Origin: Haematobia irritans
Lineage: Eukaryota > Arthropoda > Insecta > Diptera > Muscidae
Length of the DNA: 64,000 nt
Reading direction: 5' to 3'
Assembly: GCF_050003625.1 (NCBI RefSeq)
Contig: NC_134397.1
Location: 152,478,691 to 152,542,690 of the forward strand
The notes below the pieces were generated by a model. It did no database searches, had not been told where the DNA came from, and worked only from the letters and a program-made list of their open reading frames with translations. This document shows positions 50,688 to 62,099 of the stretch, in pieces (the first letter of the stretch is position 1; each line of letters begins with the position of its first letter). A program made the position numbers and the translations under genes.

Positions 50688-53223
50688 TAGAAATAAAATT
50701 TTTACAACATTTTCTATTAAAATAAAATTTTGACAAAATCTTCTAAAGAAGTAACATTTTGACAAAATTTTCTATAGAAATACAATTTTGACAAATTTTC
50801 TACAGAAATAAGATTTTGACTAAAGTTTCTATAGAAATAAAACCTTGACAAAATTTTCTTTAGAAATAAAATGGTGACAAAATTTTTTACAGAAATAAAA
50901 TTTCGACAAAATTTTGTATAGAAATAAAATTTTCTATAGAAATAAAATTTTCACAAAATTTTCTATAGAACTAAAATTTTGACAAAATTTTCTATAGAAC
51001 TAATATTTTGACAAAATTTTCTATAGAAATAAAATGTTTTGAGAACATTTTTATAGAAATAAAATTTTGACAACATTTTCTATAGAAATAAAATTTTGAC
51101 AAAATTTTCTATAGAAATAACATTTTGACAAAATTTTTTACAGAAAAAGATTTTGACTAAAGTTTCTATAGAAATAAAACCTTGACAAAGTTTTCTTTAG
51201 AAATAAAATGGTGAACAATTTCTCTACAGAAATAAAATTTCAACAAAATTTTCTATAGAAATAAAATTTTTACAAAATTGTCTATAGAAAGAAACTTTTA
51301 CAAAATTTTCTATAGAAATCGAATTTTGACAAAATAGAAATAGAATTTTGACATTTTCTATTAAAATAAAATTTTGACAAAATTTTCTATAGAACTAAAA
51401 TTTTGACAAAATTTTCTACAGAGCTAAAATTATGACAAAATTTTTTATAGAAATAAAATTTAGACAAAATTTTCTATAGAACTAAACTTGTGAAAAAAAT
51501 TTTATATAGAAATAACATTTTGACAAAGTTTTCTATGGAAATAAAATGTTTTGAGAATATCTTTATAGAAATACAATTTTGACAAAATTTTCTGTAAAAT
51601 AAAATTTGGACAAAATTTTCTATAGAAATAAAATATTGACAAAATTTTCTATGGAAATTTTATTTTGAAAAAATTTTCTATAGAAATAAAACTTTGACAT
51701 AATTTTCAATAGAAATAAAATATTGACAAAATTTTCTATAGAAATAAAATTTTGACAAAATTTTCAATAGAAAAAATATATACAAAATTTTCTATGGAAA
51801 TTTTATTTTGACAAAATTTTCTATAGAAATAAAACTTTGAAAAAATTTTCTATAAAACTAAAATTGTGAAAATTTTTTTTTAGGAATAACATTTTGATAA
51901 AATTTTCTATGGAACAATATTTTCTATAAAAATAAAATGTTCTGAGAACAGTTTTGATTTTGATAACATTTTCTATAGAAATAAAATTTTGACAACATTT
52001 TCTATAAAAATAAAATGTTGACAAAATTTTCTATAGAAACAACATTTTGACAAAATTTTCTATAGAAATACAATTTTCACAAAATTTTCTATAGAAATAA
52101 AATTTTGACAAAATTTTCTATAGAAGTACAATTTTTACAAAATTGTCTATAGAAAGAAACTTTTACAACATTTTCTATAGAAATCGAATTTTGACAAAAT
52201 TTTCTACAGAAATAGAATTTTGACAGAATTTTCTATAGAAATAAAATTTTGACAAAATTGTCTATAGAAAGAAAGTTTTACAAAATTTTCCATAGAAATA
52301 GAATTTTGACGACATTTTTTATAGAAATAAAATTTTGACAAAATTTTCTGTAAAAATAAAATTTGGACAAAATTTTCTGTGAAATTAAAATTTGGACAAA
52401 ATTTTCTAGAGAAATAAAATTTTGACAAAATTTTCTATAGAAATAAAATTTTGACAAAATTTTCTATAGAAATAAAATTTTGACAAAATTTTCTATAGAA
52501 ATAAAATTTTGACAAAATTTTATATAGAAATAAAATTTTGACAAATTTTTCGATAGAAATAAAATTTTGACAAAATTTTCTGTAAAAATAAAATTTGAAC
52601 AAAACTTTCTATGAAAATAGAATTTTGACGAAATTTTCTATAGCAATAAACTGTTGACAAAATTTTCTCTAGGAATAAAATGGTGACAACATTTTCTATA
52701 GAACTAAAATTTTGACAAAATTTTCTATAGAAATAAAATTTTTACAAAATTGTCTATAGAAAGAAAGTTTTACAAAATTTTCTATAGAAATAGAATTTTG
52801 ATGACATTTTTTATAGATATAAAATTTTAACACAATTTTCTATAGAAATAAAATTTTGACAAAATTTTCTGTAAAAAAAATTTGACAAAATTTTCTATAG
52901 AAATAAAATTTTGACCAAAGTTTCTATAGAAATAAAATGTTGACAAAATTTTCTATAGAAATAAGATTTTGACAAAATTTTCTTTGGAAATAAAATTTTG
53001 ACAAAATTTTCTGTAAAAATAAAATTTGTACAAAACTTTCTATAAAAATAGAATTTTGACGAAATTTTCTATAGCAATAAAATGTTGACAAAATTTTCTG
53101 TAGGAATAAATTTTTGATAAAATTTTTTATAAAAATAAAATTTTGAGAAAATTTTCTGTGGAAATAAAATTTTTTAATGTGAATGAGGTTTTAACGGTAT
53201 TTGGGATCAAAATGTAAAACATA

Positions 53224-54197
53224 CCCAGCAAAAACTCTCATTACCCGGTAATCTTGTAGGTAAGCCTATTTAAAAATAATAACCACTTATTAATTGGCAT
53301 CGCTTCGGATTACATTTACATACGCATGTCCTAGAAGGAAAGTACTTCTCCCCAGGCATACTTTCGGTCATAAAATAAGTAGTGCATTTAAAGCATATAA
53401 TCACCTAATATGTAATGACTTATTCGTAGATACACCAAACCTTGCAAAATAGCCACTTATTGTCTCAGGCAACCAAATCTCGAAAATATTGATTTCTATC
53501 GCCGATTACAATGAATCAAAATATGGCGAGTGATGCTGTAATAGAAGAACTACTTGAATAGAAACGAATATTGTATAAATAAACAAAAAATCTAATAAAT
53601 AATCTAAATAAGATCCAAATTAATTTCACACTTAAAATAGAAATAAATGTAGGTTGTTTAAGGGAATTGGATTCGTGAATTACGTTATAATATATCCAAT
53701 AGCCAATTCACATAAGGTTCAAAATCTACTAAAAGTGGATTTTAAGTCTCTTTTTTATAAGGCAAATGGCATTTGAAATTTAGTTTAAGCGCATTTTGGA
53801 AGTGTAATGTGAATGAGGTATAAGAAAGCATTTATTTAAAACATAATATGACAATGTCATTAAACACAATTATTATGAAATATTTGTGATAAAAATTTCT
53901 TAACGGAACAATTTTCAGAATTACCGTTACATTACATATTCTTTTTGATATTTTATGTAAGTGCTCGATTATGTGAATAATTATACCTAATGGTACCATC
54001 ATTTATTCTATTTTATTAATTCGTTAACTACAACTGCCTAAAAATTTGAGAATATTCGAAAATTACCGAGAAGTATTTATTTTTGTCATTACAAGTTAGT
54101 CATTATAACTCGGCGCAATGTAATGCAACGTGTAATAACAGCTTTACTCCTGGTAATGTCAATTGTAATGAGATGTGGTTACCTAGTTTTTGCTGGG
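53224..54197. mobile_element. CCCAGCAAAAACT TIR element, about 970 bp
   Basis: Ends CCCAGCAAAAACTCTCATTA and, inverted, CCCAGCAAAAACTAGGTAAC, with TA on both sides (53222-53223, 54198-54199). GAATGAGGT-type words flank the site. No coding sequence. Confidence 0.65.
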
Positions 54198-54960
54198 TAC
54201 ATCTCAGTACAAATGAATTTTGTTAAAAAGTGACAAAAAAAGTGGCACAAAAAATATTAATGTACCCATTTAATGGCACAAAAGTAAAAGTGAAAAAAGT
54301 GGCAAATTTGCCACTAAAATGGCCCGACGGAAACATTGGTTATAGCCCAACATCGAACTTGACGTTCTTTCAGAAAAAACACAAATCTCTGCCAACTTTT
54401 AGAGTGATAGTCTACACAGATCGTATTAGATTTTCTCCCAGATCCAGAATACATACATACTTTATTTGGTCGAAAATCGATATTTTGCAAACTTATTATG
54501 GGGGAATGAATATACAAGAAATTTTACAATGATTAAAGCATGCTAATCCGATAAGAATTATCAAAAGAACTTTCATACTAACAGATCTTCTATAAATTCT
54601 TATCCCAAATAAAACTTCACATGAATATGGAATCAATTGTAATTAAAAGCCTAGCTGTTAAACTTGCCTGCTGTCCTCTTTAAATTATAAGAGTTAAGAT
54701 CGGTTCAATAAATTATTTTCTTTAATGGCGCAATCTGAACACGTATACCCTCTTGAACCTTACCAGAAGATATGATTTTTTGTACAAATGCGCATATAAA
54801 TTAAAATGAGACATACAAAAGCCATATCCTCACAAAAAGGCCCCATCTCCAATATTACACACACGCACACTTACACATTTACTTCGTTAGGTGTGTACAC
54901 AACAGGATTTGACTCTCGTATAGAGAATTTTTAAAAGTGGGTTAAACGACTTAACACATA
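54198..54960. other. Mostly unassigned; decayed family-A/D-like tail
   Basis: 54420-54500 contains CCAGATCCAGAATACATACA and CGAAAATCGATATTTTGC, resembling the tail of the 153-bp families. The open frame 54230-54532 crosses it and is not called as a gene. Confidence 0.35.
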
Positions 54961-54970
54961 GAGATTGGGT

Positions 54971-55055
54971 TATAAATAGACCAAAAATAAACAATCATAA
55001 CGTACCAACACCAAGTCCAACAGACTCACACACACACAGTTCTATACAAAATGAA
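54971..55055 (+). promoter_or_regulatory. Candidate promoter and first exon of an unidentified gene
   Basis: A TATAAATA box at 54971-54978 is followed by a CA-rich possible leader and AAAATGAA|GTAGGT at 55049-55061. This could be an ATG with a donor right after two codons, a layout common in insect cuticle and small secreted proteins. No second exon was found downstream, and without splicing the frame stops at once. Speculative. Confidence 0.25.
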
Positions 55056-55590
55056 GTAGGTAACAACAGTTTAACTGAAATCCCATTACTTAGAAATCTT
55101 AACGAAATTCCTTTTACATACATACATTAGGGTAGATGCTTTGTTTATCCTTTAATCCTACTAAATTTGGTAGAAAATATAGCAGGAATAATTTTGAAGG
55201 GAAGATTAATGGGGAGCAACGATAGTAACTTCACATTTTATGGTTTAGTAAGACGTTCCGTAATAGTCTGTCCGAATCATCCCTACAGATCCCTTATGGA
55301 CTGAGATGGACACAGAGAGAAACAGGGATATATAAAAGGCGACACTGTAACACCTTCCCGATAGCGTATATAATTAATATATTTTGAATATATTTACAAA
55401 AGTTGAGACTCTCTTAGAAAAAGCTTACCCATATTTCCAGGAATCGTAGACTTCATTATGAGTTTAGATTAGGTTGAAAAGAGGATTCAGGATGCGCCCT
55501 CTCATGTCGGCTGACAAACATCGAAGCCAGTATTCGGCTTGTTGTGCGCACTAACTTCTTTCCATCGTACCCTTCTTTTATTCCAGGAAC
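55056..55590. other. Unassigned DNA, possibly with a retroelement fragment at its end
   Basis: Bases 55480-55590 read on the minus strand continue the sequence that lies beyond the mariner copy (56527-56722). Confidence 0.3.
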
Positions 55591-55592
55591 TA

Positions 55593-56526
55593 AAGGGTGA
55601 TTTGTTAAGAGCTTGATAACTTTTTTTAAAAAAAAAAACGCATAAAATTTGCAAAATCTCATCGGTTCTTTATTTGAAACGTTAGATTGGTCCATGACAT
55701 TTACTTTTTGAAGATAATTTCATTTAAATGTTGACCGCGGCTGCGTCTTAGGTGGTCCATTCGGAAAGTCCAATTTTGGGCAACTTTTTCGAGCATTTCG
55801 GCCGGAATAGCCCGAATTTCTTCGGAAATGTTGTCTTCCAAAGCTGGAATAGTTGCTGGCTTATTTCTGTAGACTTTAGACTTGACGTAGCCCCGCAAAA
55901 AATAGTCTAAAGGCGTCAAATCGCATGATCTTGGTGGCCAACTTACCGGTCCATTTCTTGAGATGAATTGTTCTCCGAAGTTTTCCCTCAAAATGGCCAT
56001 AGAATCGCGAGCTGTGTGGCATGTAGCGCCAACTTGTTGAAACCACATGTCAACCAAGTTCAGTTCTTCCATTTTTGGCAACAAAAAGTTTGTTAGCATC
56101 GAACGATAGCGATCGCCATTCACCGTAACGTTGCGTCCAACAGCATCTTTGAGAAAATACGGTCCAATGATTCCACCAGCGTACAAACCACACCAAACAG
56201 TGCATTTTTCGGGATGCATGGGCAGTTCTTGAACGGCTTCTGGTTGCTCTTCACTTCAAATGCGGCAATTTTGCTTATTTACGTAGCCATTCAACCAGAA
56301 ATGAGCCTCATCGCTGAACAAAATTTGTCGATAAAAAAGCGGATTTTCTGCCACTGATTTTGGTAACAAAATTCAATGATTTGCAAGCGTTGCTCGTTAG
56401 TAAGTCTATTCATGATGAAATGTCAAAGCATACTGAGCATCTTTCTCTTTGACACCATGTCTGAAATCCCACGTGATCTGTCAAATACTAATGCATGAAA
56501 ATCCTAACCTCAAAAGAGTCACCCTT
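55593..56526 (-). mobile_element. Mariner-superfamily transposon, second deleted copy
   Basis: AAGGGTGATT ends with TA at 55591-55592 and 56527-56528; 934 bp. The deletion removes most of the DNA-binding half, with different breakpoints from the copy at 45602. Confidence 0.85.
55701..56370 (-). pseudogene. Mariner-type transposase, catalytically dead
   Basis: Three lesions: an internal deletion joining the extreme N terminus to the middle of the protein; TGG to TGA in the RIWSEEQ block (near 56258); and the second catalytic aspartate changed to valine (WFQQVGATCH). A further W-to-R change is in YFLRGY. The open stretch 55701-56219 is only the C-terminal 172 residues. Confidence 0.85.
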
Positions 56527-56728
56527 TAGGTGTCTCTAAGGAATTCCCTAATTTGTTTCCAGTCCCTGTTTGCCTAGCAAAAGGTCTACTCAGTACCCAA
56601 TTCGCTCCACATGCACCGTTCACTGCTACTCCTATTCGGCACAGATGTACTCTCAATTCTGGGTGCCCGGTCATTATTCCCAAGGTCCCTCTGACTACTC
56701 TCTTGGATATCTGGGTAACCCCGTAGCA

Positions 56729-57063
56729 CCGTGGTGCAATGGTTAGCATGCCCGCCTTGCATACACAAGGTCGTGGGTTCGATTCCTGCTTCGACCGAAC
56801 ACTAAAAAGTTTTTCAGCGGTGGATTATCCCACCTCAGTAATGCTGGTGACATTTCTGAGGGTTTCAAAGCTTCTCCAAGTGGTTGCACTGTAATGTGAA
56901 ACGGCGTTCGGACTCGGCTATAAAAAGGAGGTCCCTTGTCATTGAGCTTAACATGGAATCGGGCAGAACTCAGTGATAAGAGAGAAGTTCACCAATGTGG
57001 TATCACAATGGACTGAATAGTCTAAGTGAGCCTGATACATCGGGCTGCCACCTAACCTAACCT
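56729..57063 (+). mobile_element. tRNA-derived SINE, full length
   Basis: Starts CCGTGGTGCAATGG, B box GGTTCGATTCC, ends GGGCTGCCACCTAACCTAAC. Flanked by the direct repeat CGTAGCA (56722-56728, 57064-57070). Confidence 0.85.
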
Positions 57064-57145
57064 CGTAGCATTTTCGTTGCCCTTTCCACTGATGCACTAG
57101 TCCACATCAAACCGAACCATTCATGAAAGTGAATCAATACGCATG

Positions 57146-57388
57146 TGTTGAAATTAAATAATGAAAATAACTTGTCAAACGTTTTATTTAAAAATCTAGT
57201 TATCATAGATTTCTTGTTATAATTTGTGTATTGAAATGCAAGGCATACTAAGATTTTTATGTTAAGATTTTCTATCATTTTTGTTCATTTTGAATTGTAT
57301 AAGTCTCAGTCGTTTTTGAATTCTCGTCAGAATAAATATAATTTGTTTTTGTAAATATTCGTGCTTCGATTCATTTATTTTTCCAACA
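57146..57388 (+). repeat. Copia 5' LTR
   Basis: Begins TGTTGAAATTAAATAATG and ends CCAACA. It contains AATAAATATAA near 57331, a possible polyadenylation signal. Confidence 0.8.
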
Positions 57389-57390
57389 AA

Positions 57391-57401
57391 GGTTATGGGC
57401 C
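57391..57401 (+). promoter_or_regulatory. Copia primer-binding site
   Basis: GGTTATGGGCC, complementary to the anticodon-arm region of initiator methionine tRNA, the half-tRNA primer typical of Copia elements. Confidence 0.75.
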
Positions 57402-57413
57402 TTTAGCTGAAAA

Positions 57414-58877
57414 ATGGCATCGGCGTTCAATATAGAAAAATTAGAAAATGGAAACTACGATGGATGGAGAATTCACATGAAAAGCTTATTGATTCATTCC
57501 GATCTGTGGGGCTATGTGACTGGAGATATTTGTAAACCGGAAGATAGAAATGAATTAGCCGTGTGGCATAGGAATGACCAGAAGGCCTTGTCATCAATAT
57601 TTCTTTGTATGAAGAGCGAACAGCTTGGGACTGTAAAGAATTGTCAGACATCTCGAGAGGCATGGAAGAAGCTGGAGGAAAAATTTCAATCAAAAGGACC
57701 TTCTCGAAAAGTATTATTATTTCGAAAACTATTGTCGACCAAAATGGCGTCTAACCAAACCATGAATGAACATCAAATAATTTTCAATGATATCGTTGGA
57801 AAACTGCAAGAGGTAGAAATTCAGATTCCAGATGAGCTATTGGTCATAATAATGTTAAGCAGTTTGCCGGATAATTATGAAAGTTTTGTCGTGGCTATGG
57901 AATCAAGAGATCTCTTGCCCTCTTTAGACGTTTTAAACAATAAGCTGCTGGAGGAATATGAGAGGAAAAATTCAATCATCGGTGTAGAGGAGGGAGCTCA
58001 AGCCTTTTTGTCAAGAATCAATGAAAGAAATTGTCAAAAATATCTAGGTGAGAATAAATATAAAAACTTTAAGTGCTACAAGTGTGGAAAAGTTGGACAT
58101 ATCGCGCGAGACTGTTGGAAAACAAACGCAGAAGCAAATCCCCTGCTGCATGGAAGTGATTCGTACAACTTGTCTGAAAGAACATGGGTATTTGACAGTG
58201 GAGCCACATGTCACATGATTTGCAGTCGACAAAATGCAAAAAATTTCCGAATCCACAAAGAACGAATTGAATTGGCTGGTGGTTATTATTTGCATTCAGA
58301 AGGAATTTGTAATATAAACTTGTCAACAGATGACAAAGTTATTGAATTAAAAGACGTTCTCTTTGTTCCAAAGATAAAATACAACTTTATTAGTATTGCA
58401 AAGTTGTCAGAAGAAAAACTCACTACAATTTTTGAGAACGATAAAGTAAAAATAGTGGATGCTTTGGGTAATATAACTTTAACCGGCCATCGTAAGGGTC
58501 AACTTTATATTTGTGGAAACGAAATGTCTAACAAACTATATAGCATTTGTTCTGAAGATGAGTTCTTAAAGTGGCATCAGCGTTTAGGTCACCTGAATGG
58601 GCAAAGTATGTTGGAGCTTTCAAAGAAAAACATGGTGCATGGATTAAATATAAGTAGCATTCCGCAGAATTTTAAGTGTGAAATATGTTTAAAAGCAAAA
58701 ATATGTGTTCAGCCGTTTCCTAAAGAGGCGACATTCAGGGCACAGGAGCCGCTTGAATTAGTTCACACAGATGTTTGTGGGCCAATGAGAGTACCATCAG
58801 TCGGGAAAAATAGATATTTTGTATTATTTGTTGACGATTATTCCCGGATGATGTTTGTTTATTTTTTAAAAAAATAA
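57414..58877 (+). CDS. Copia Gag, protease and start of integrase
   Basis: A 487-codon frame beginning 13 bases after the primer site. Residues 1-200 are the Gag_2-type domain. The zinc knuckle CYKCGKVGHIARDC is at 221-234. The protease active site is WVFDSGATC with D261. The integrase N-terminal HHCC region starts at KWHQRLGH (H388), and the first catalytic aspartate is HTDVCGP (D453). The frame stops at TTTTTTAAAAAAATAA in the integrase core. The next frame, offset by one base, continues the same protein, so this is one ancestral polyprotein with a one-base lesion. Gag and protease would still be made. Confidence 0.9.
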   Translation: MASAFNIEKLENGNYDGWRIHMKSLLIHSDLWGYVTGDICKPEDRNELAVWHRNDQKALSSIFLCMKSEQLGTVKNCQTSREAWKKLEEKFQSKGPSRKVLLFRKLLSTKMASNQTMNEHQIIFNDIVGKLQEVEIQIPDELLVIIMLSSLPDNYESFVVAMESRDLLPSLDVLNNKLLEEYERKNSIIGVEEGAQAFLSRINERNCQKYLGENKYKNFKCYKCGKVGHIARDCWKTNAEANPLLHGSDSYNLSERTWVFDSGATCHMICSRQNAKNFRIHKERIELAGGYYLHSEGICNINLSTDDKVIELKDVLFVPKIKYNFISIAKLSEEKLTTIFENDKVKIVDALGNITLTGHRKGQLYICGNEMSNKLYSICSEDEFLKWHQRLGHLNGQSMLELSKKNMVHGLNISSIPQNFKCEICLKAKICVQPFPKEATFRAQEPLELVHTDVCGPMRVPSVGKNRYFVLFVDDYSRMMFVYFLKK

Positions 58878-61275
58878 GAGCGATGTTTACAAAACATTCC
58901 AAAGTTTCATTGAGATGGCAGAACGGCAGACATCGAAAAAGCTCAAGACAATTAGAAGTGACAATGGCCGAGAATATCTGAATTCTGAATTTTCATTTCA
59001 CCTAGAGAAACTTGGAATAAATCGGCAACTTTCTGTGGAATATACTCCCCAACAAAATGGGGTAGCCGAAAGAGCAAATCGAACTGTTGTTGAAATGGCT
59101 CGATGTATGCTGCTTGGTTCTAACTTGCCTGAAAATTTGTGGGGCGAAGCGGTTGGTACATCTGTTTATATAAGGAATAGAAGTCCCTCGAAAGCGTTGT
59201 GCGAAAAAACCCCGATTGAGCTTTGGAGTGGCATAAAACCAACAGTATCACATTATAAAGTATTTGGATGCAAAGCAATTATGCTAGATAAAAAACCTGG
59301 AAAATCAAAATTCTCGGCTAAAGGTAAAGAGTGCGTTTTAACAGGATATTCTGCTGAATCTAAAGCATATCGGCTTTTTGATACAAAAACTGGAAAAATA
59401 CACAAGAGCCGAGATGTTAAGTTTCTTGAAAATTCTTTAGGGGCTAAGGACTACGATTTATTTCCACAAGTTGAATATGAAGAAACCGATATGGTAAGAT
59501 TTGAAGCAGATATTCAGCCGAATATATCATCTCAAAATGAAATTTATCATGATGAGAATACATCTAACATGAATGAGGAAAGTGCAAATGATATTAGCAT
59601 AATTGATAATGAAAGGGATTTCAGAGTTCTGCGATCTGGTAAAAGAATACCCATGAATCAATTACAGATTGCGCAAAGCAATGTGAACAATCTGCCAAAA
59701 AATATTTCAGAGGCTATGTCCAGCAGCGACTGGGAGTTTTGGAAGAAAGCTATGTGTTGTGAGATTGAATCGCTTAAGTCAAAACATACCTGGGAGTTAG
59801 TAGATAAGCCACCTGGAGAGCCAATATTAAGAAATAAATGGGTTTTTAATATAAAATATGATAAAGATGGAATAGTAGATCGCTATAAGGCACGACTGGT
59901 GGCCAAGGGATGTGCACAAAGATATGGAATAAATTATACAGAAACATTTTCTCCTGTGGCAAGGTATTCCACTGTAAGAACTGTGCTTGCTTTGGCTGTA
60001 GAATATAAATTATACGTCCACCAAATGGACGTTACCACCGCATATTTAAATGGAGAAATAGTTGAGGACATATTTATGGCTCAACCCGATGGTTTTGTGG
60101 ACGTCAATTACCCTGAAAAGGTATGTAAGATTAAAAAATCAATCTATGGCCTAAAACAATCGGGCCGAAAATGGAATGAAAAGCTTGATACAGTTTTAAA
60201 ACAAATTGGATTTACCCGATGCACTGTAGATCAATGTGCTTACACATTGAACAAAGATGGTGAAATTAACATAATTATTGTCTATGTAGATGACTTATTG
60301 TTGGCAAGTTCGAAAGAATCAAGTCTAAATATTATAAAATCTAAGATAATGAACGAATTTGAGACAGTAGATAAAGGTCCAGTTGATTATTTCCTAGGGA
60401 TGGAGATAGAGAGGAAAGAACCAACTGGAGCTTTGAAGTTATCACAGAAAAATATGATCAACGAGCTTCTAGAGAATCACAATATGTTGGACATCCGCAA
60501 ATGTAATACTCCTCTAGATCCAGGAGCAAAGTTTAGATCCTGTCAAGATTGCACTACGTGCGAGAAAGTAGACACGACCAAATATCAATCACTTATCGGA
60601 TCATTAATGTATATTGGCATATGTACGCGCCCTGATATCGTGCATGCAGTTAATATATTGTCTCAGTTTAATAAAAATCCTCATTTGGAACACTTAAATG
60701 CGGCAAAACACGTATTAAGATATCTTGCTAATACACGTGATTATGAACTTTTTTACAAACCTGATGGAAAAATATTAAGAGGATTTGCAGACGCCGATTG
60801 GGCCAACAGTTCAGATGATAGAAGGTCATATACTGGGTATGTTTTCCTGTTAGCTGGATCAGCAATTTCGTATGAGTCAAAGAAACAACAAACTGTTGCA
60901 CTAAGTAGTACCGAGGCAGAGTACATGGCAATATCTGCAGCTACGAAAGAAGTAATATACTTGAGAAATTTGTTGAATGAATTAGGATTTCATGATATTG
61001 TGAAATCTGCGACAACAATTTATGGAGATAATTGGAGTGCTCAAAAATTAGTTCGGAATCCTGTTTACCATGCTAGGAGTAAACATATTGACACTCGCGT
61101 TCATCATGTCAGAGAGGTCCATGAAAGAGGAGATATTAAATTGGTATTTACACCCTCCACTGAAAACACGGCGGATATCTTAACAAAAATCCTGAAACCA
61201 CTTCCACAGAAGAAGTTTACAAAGAAACTTGGTATTGGAGAATTTTCATTAAGGGATGGTGTTGAAATTAAATAA
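58878..61275 (+). CDS. Copia integrase, reverse transcriptase and RNase H
   Basis: The open frame has an ATG at 58915; homologous sequence starts just before it. Numbering from that ATG, integrase D16 (RSDNGREY) and E52 (QNGVAERAN) have the DD35E spacing. Reverse transcriptase follows with D372 (QMDVTTAYL) and YVDD at 457-460. RNase H has D626 (GFADADW), E667 region (SSTEAEY) and D705 (YGDNWSA), and the C terminus includes ENTADILTK. All visible catalytic residues are present. The ATG at 58915 is unlikely to be the natural start, because it lies inside the integrase. Confidence 0.9.
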
Positions 61276-61411
61276 TGAAAATAACTTGTCAAACGTTTTA
61301 TTTAAAAATCTAGTTATCATAGATTTCTTGTTATAATTTGTGTATTGAAATGCAAGGCATACTAAGATTTTTATGTTAAGATTTTCTATCATTTTTGTTC
61401 ATTTTGAATTG
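61260..61411 (+). repeat. Copia 3' LTR, truncated
   Basis: The first 152 bases of the LTR, identical to 57146-57297. The remaining 91 bases and part of the flanking host element are missing. Confidence 0.85.
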
Positions 61412-61742
61412 ACACAATGCGTTGTCAAAACAATAATCTGCGTGTATGATCTGAAAACGCAATGGTAACGAATTTATAAAAACAAATCCGCAACCGTGAG
61501 TCGAACCTGGATTATCCGCCCCATGTGCGTTAACAGTCGCCTTAGCACATTGCACCACCGACGGAGTTGCCATAAGAACGTCTATCGAATATTTTAAGAC
61601 TTTCCATGAGCACAGAAAAACGAAAACCGTTCATGAAATTGTGAACACCCGTGAACATATCGTTTTGCTTTTTCGTGAATGTTTCCGTTTCATTTTGTTA
61701 CCGTCCATCCATGATTTGGGAACGTAATTTTTTCTATTAGTG
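61412..61742 (-). mobile_element. CACTAATAGAAAAAATTACG TIR element, partial copy
   Basis: On the minus strand it starts CACTAATAGAAAAAATTACG at 61742. It carries the same tRNA-like stretch (GTGCAATGTGCTAAGGCGAC) as the copy at 38235. A related piece lies left of the Copia element (about 57105-57145, GAAAGTGAATCAATACGCAT). The Copia element therefore lies inside this copy. Confidence 0.65.
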
Positions 61743-61950
61743 AATTCGTACATATTCATCCAAATTGATCGTGTTTATTGGTTTTGCGTTCACTCCTCTA
61801 TGTGACCTAGCTCTTATCACCAGTTCAATTGCCTTTACGTTTCCTCTTATTCCGGCAAGTCCCGAGCATTCGTTAATCATGCTTTTGCATACCAATACGG
61901 TTCGCGATCGAACCGTAATCTCAGCTATTGTAAGCCTTCAGTGTCATCCC
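61743..61950. other. Unassigned DNA
   Basis: About 200 bp between the TIR element and the LINE; no motif recognised. Confidence 0.35.
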
Positions 61951-62099
61951 GCAATCTAGGTTAAAGTGGCAGCCCGATTGAATTTCAGGCTCACTTAGAC
62001 TACTCAATCCATTGTGATACCACATTTAACTAAAAGTACATATTACATATGGGCACTTCTAGTTTTAACCACTGAACCTTCTCTATTATTTACTTTTGT

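Larger units (their letters stand above)
48276..53170. repeat. Very long 29-bp A/T minisatellite array
   Basis: More than one hundred imperfect copies of a 29-bp unit built from TTTTGACAAAATTTT, CTATAG and AAATAAAA. Interruptions: a hairpin insertion (48415-48579), a SINE (49140-49459) and a TIR element (49591-50687). The same unit sits between the head and the 153-bp array in family A elements, but here it stands alone without A heads or tails. Confidence 0.85.
55480..56728 (-). pseudogene. Possible second LINE family ORF2 C terminus, interrupted
   Basis: Outside the mariner copy, the minus strand encodes SKRVVRGTLGIMTGHPELRV and then HLCRIGVAV. This resembles the conserved segment after RNase H in LINE ORF2 proteins (GH...L..HL.RIG). 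The usual Cys/His motif is not intact. A weak resemblance only. Confidence 0.3.
57146..61411 (+). mobile_element. Copia-type LTR retrotransposon, nearly intact
   Basis: 5' LTR 57146-57388, primer site 57391-57401, coding region 57414-61275, purine tract AAGGGATGG just before the 3' LTR at 61260. The 3' LTR is cut after 152 of 243 bases. The shared 152 bases are identical by eye, which implies recent insertion. The element sits in a decayed copy of the CACTAATAG TIR element. Confidence 0.9.

Noticed and set aside
51821..52428. Minus-strand frames rich in FYFYRKF
   Set aside because: Translation of the 29-bp A/T array.
48276..53170. CRISPR-like array
   Set aside because: The 29-bp units are directly adjacent with no spacers, and the genome is eukaryotic.
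54230..54532. 100-codon plus-strand frame
   Set aside because: Overlaps a decayed repeat tail and shows no motif.
58915..61275. Separate Copia Pol gene starting at 58915
   Set aside because: The ATG is inside integrase; the frame continues the upstream one after a one-base shift.
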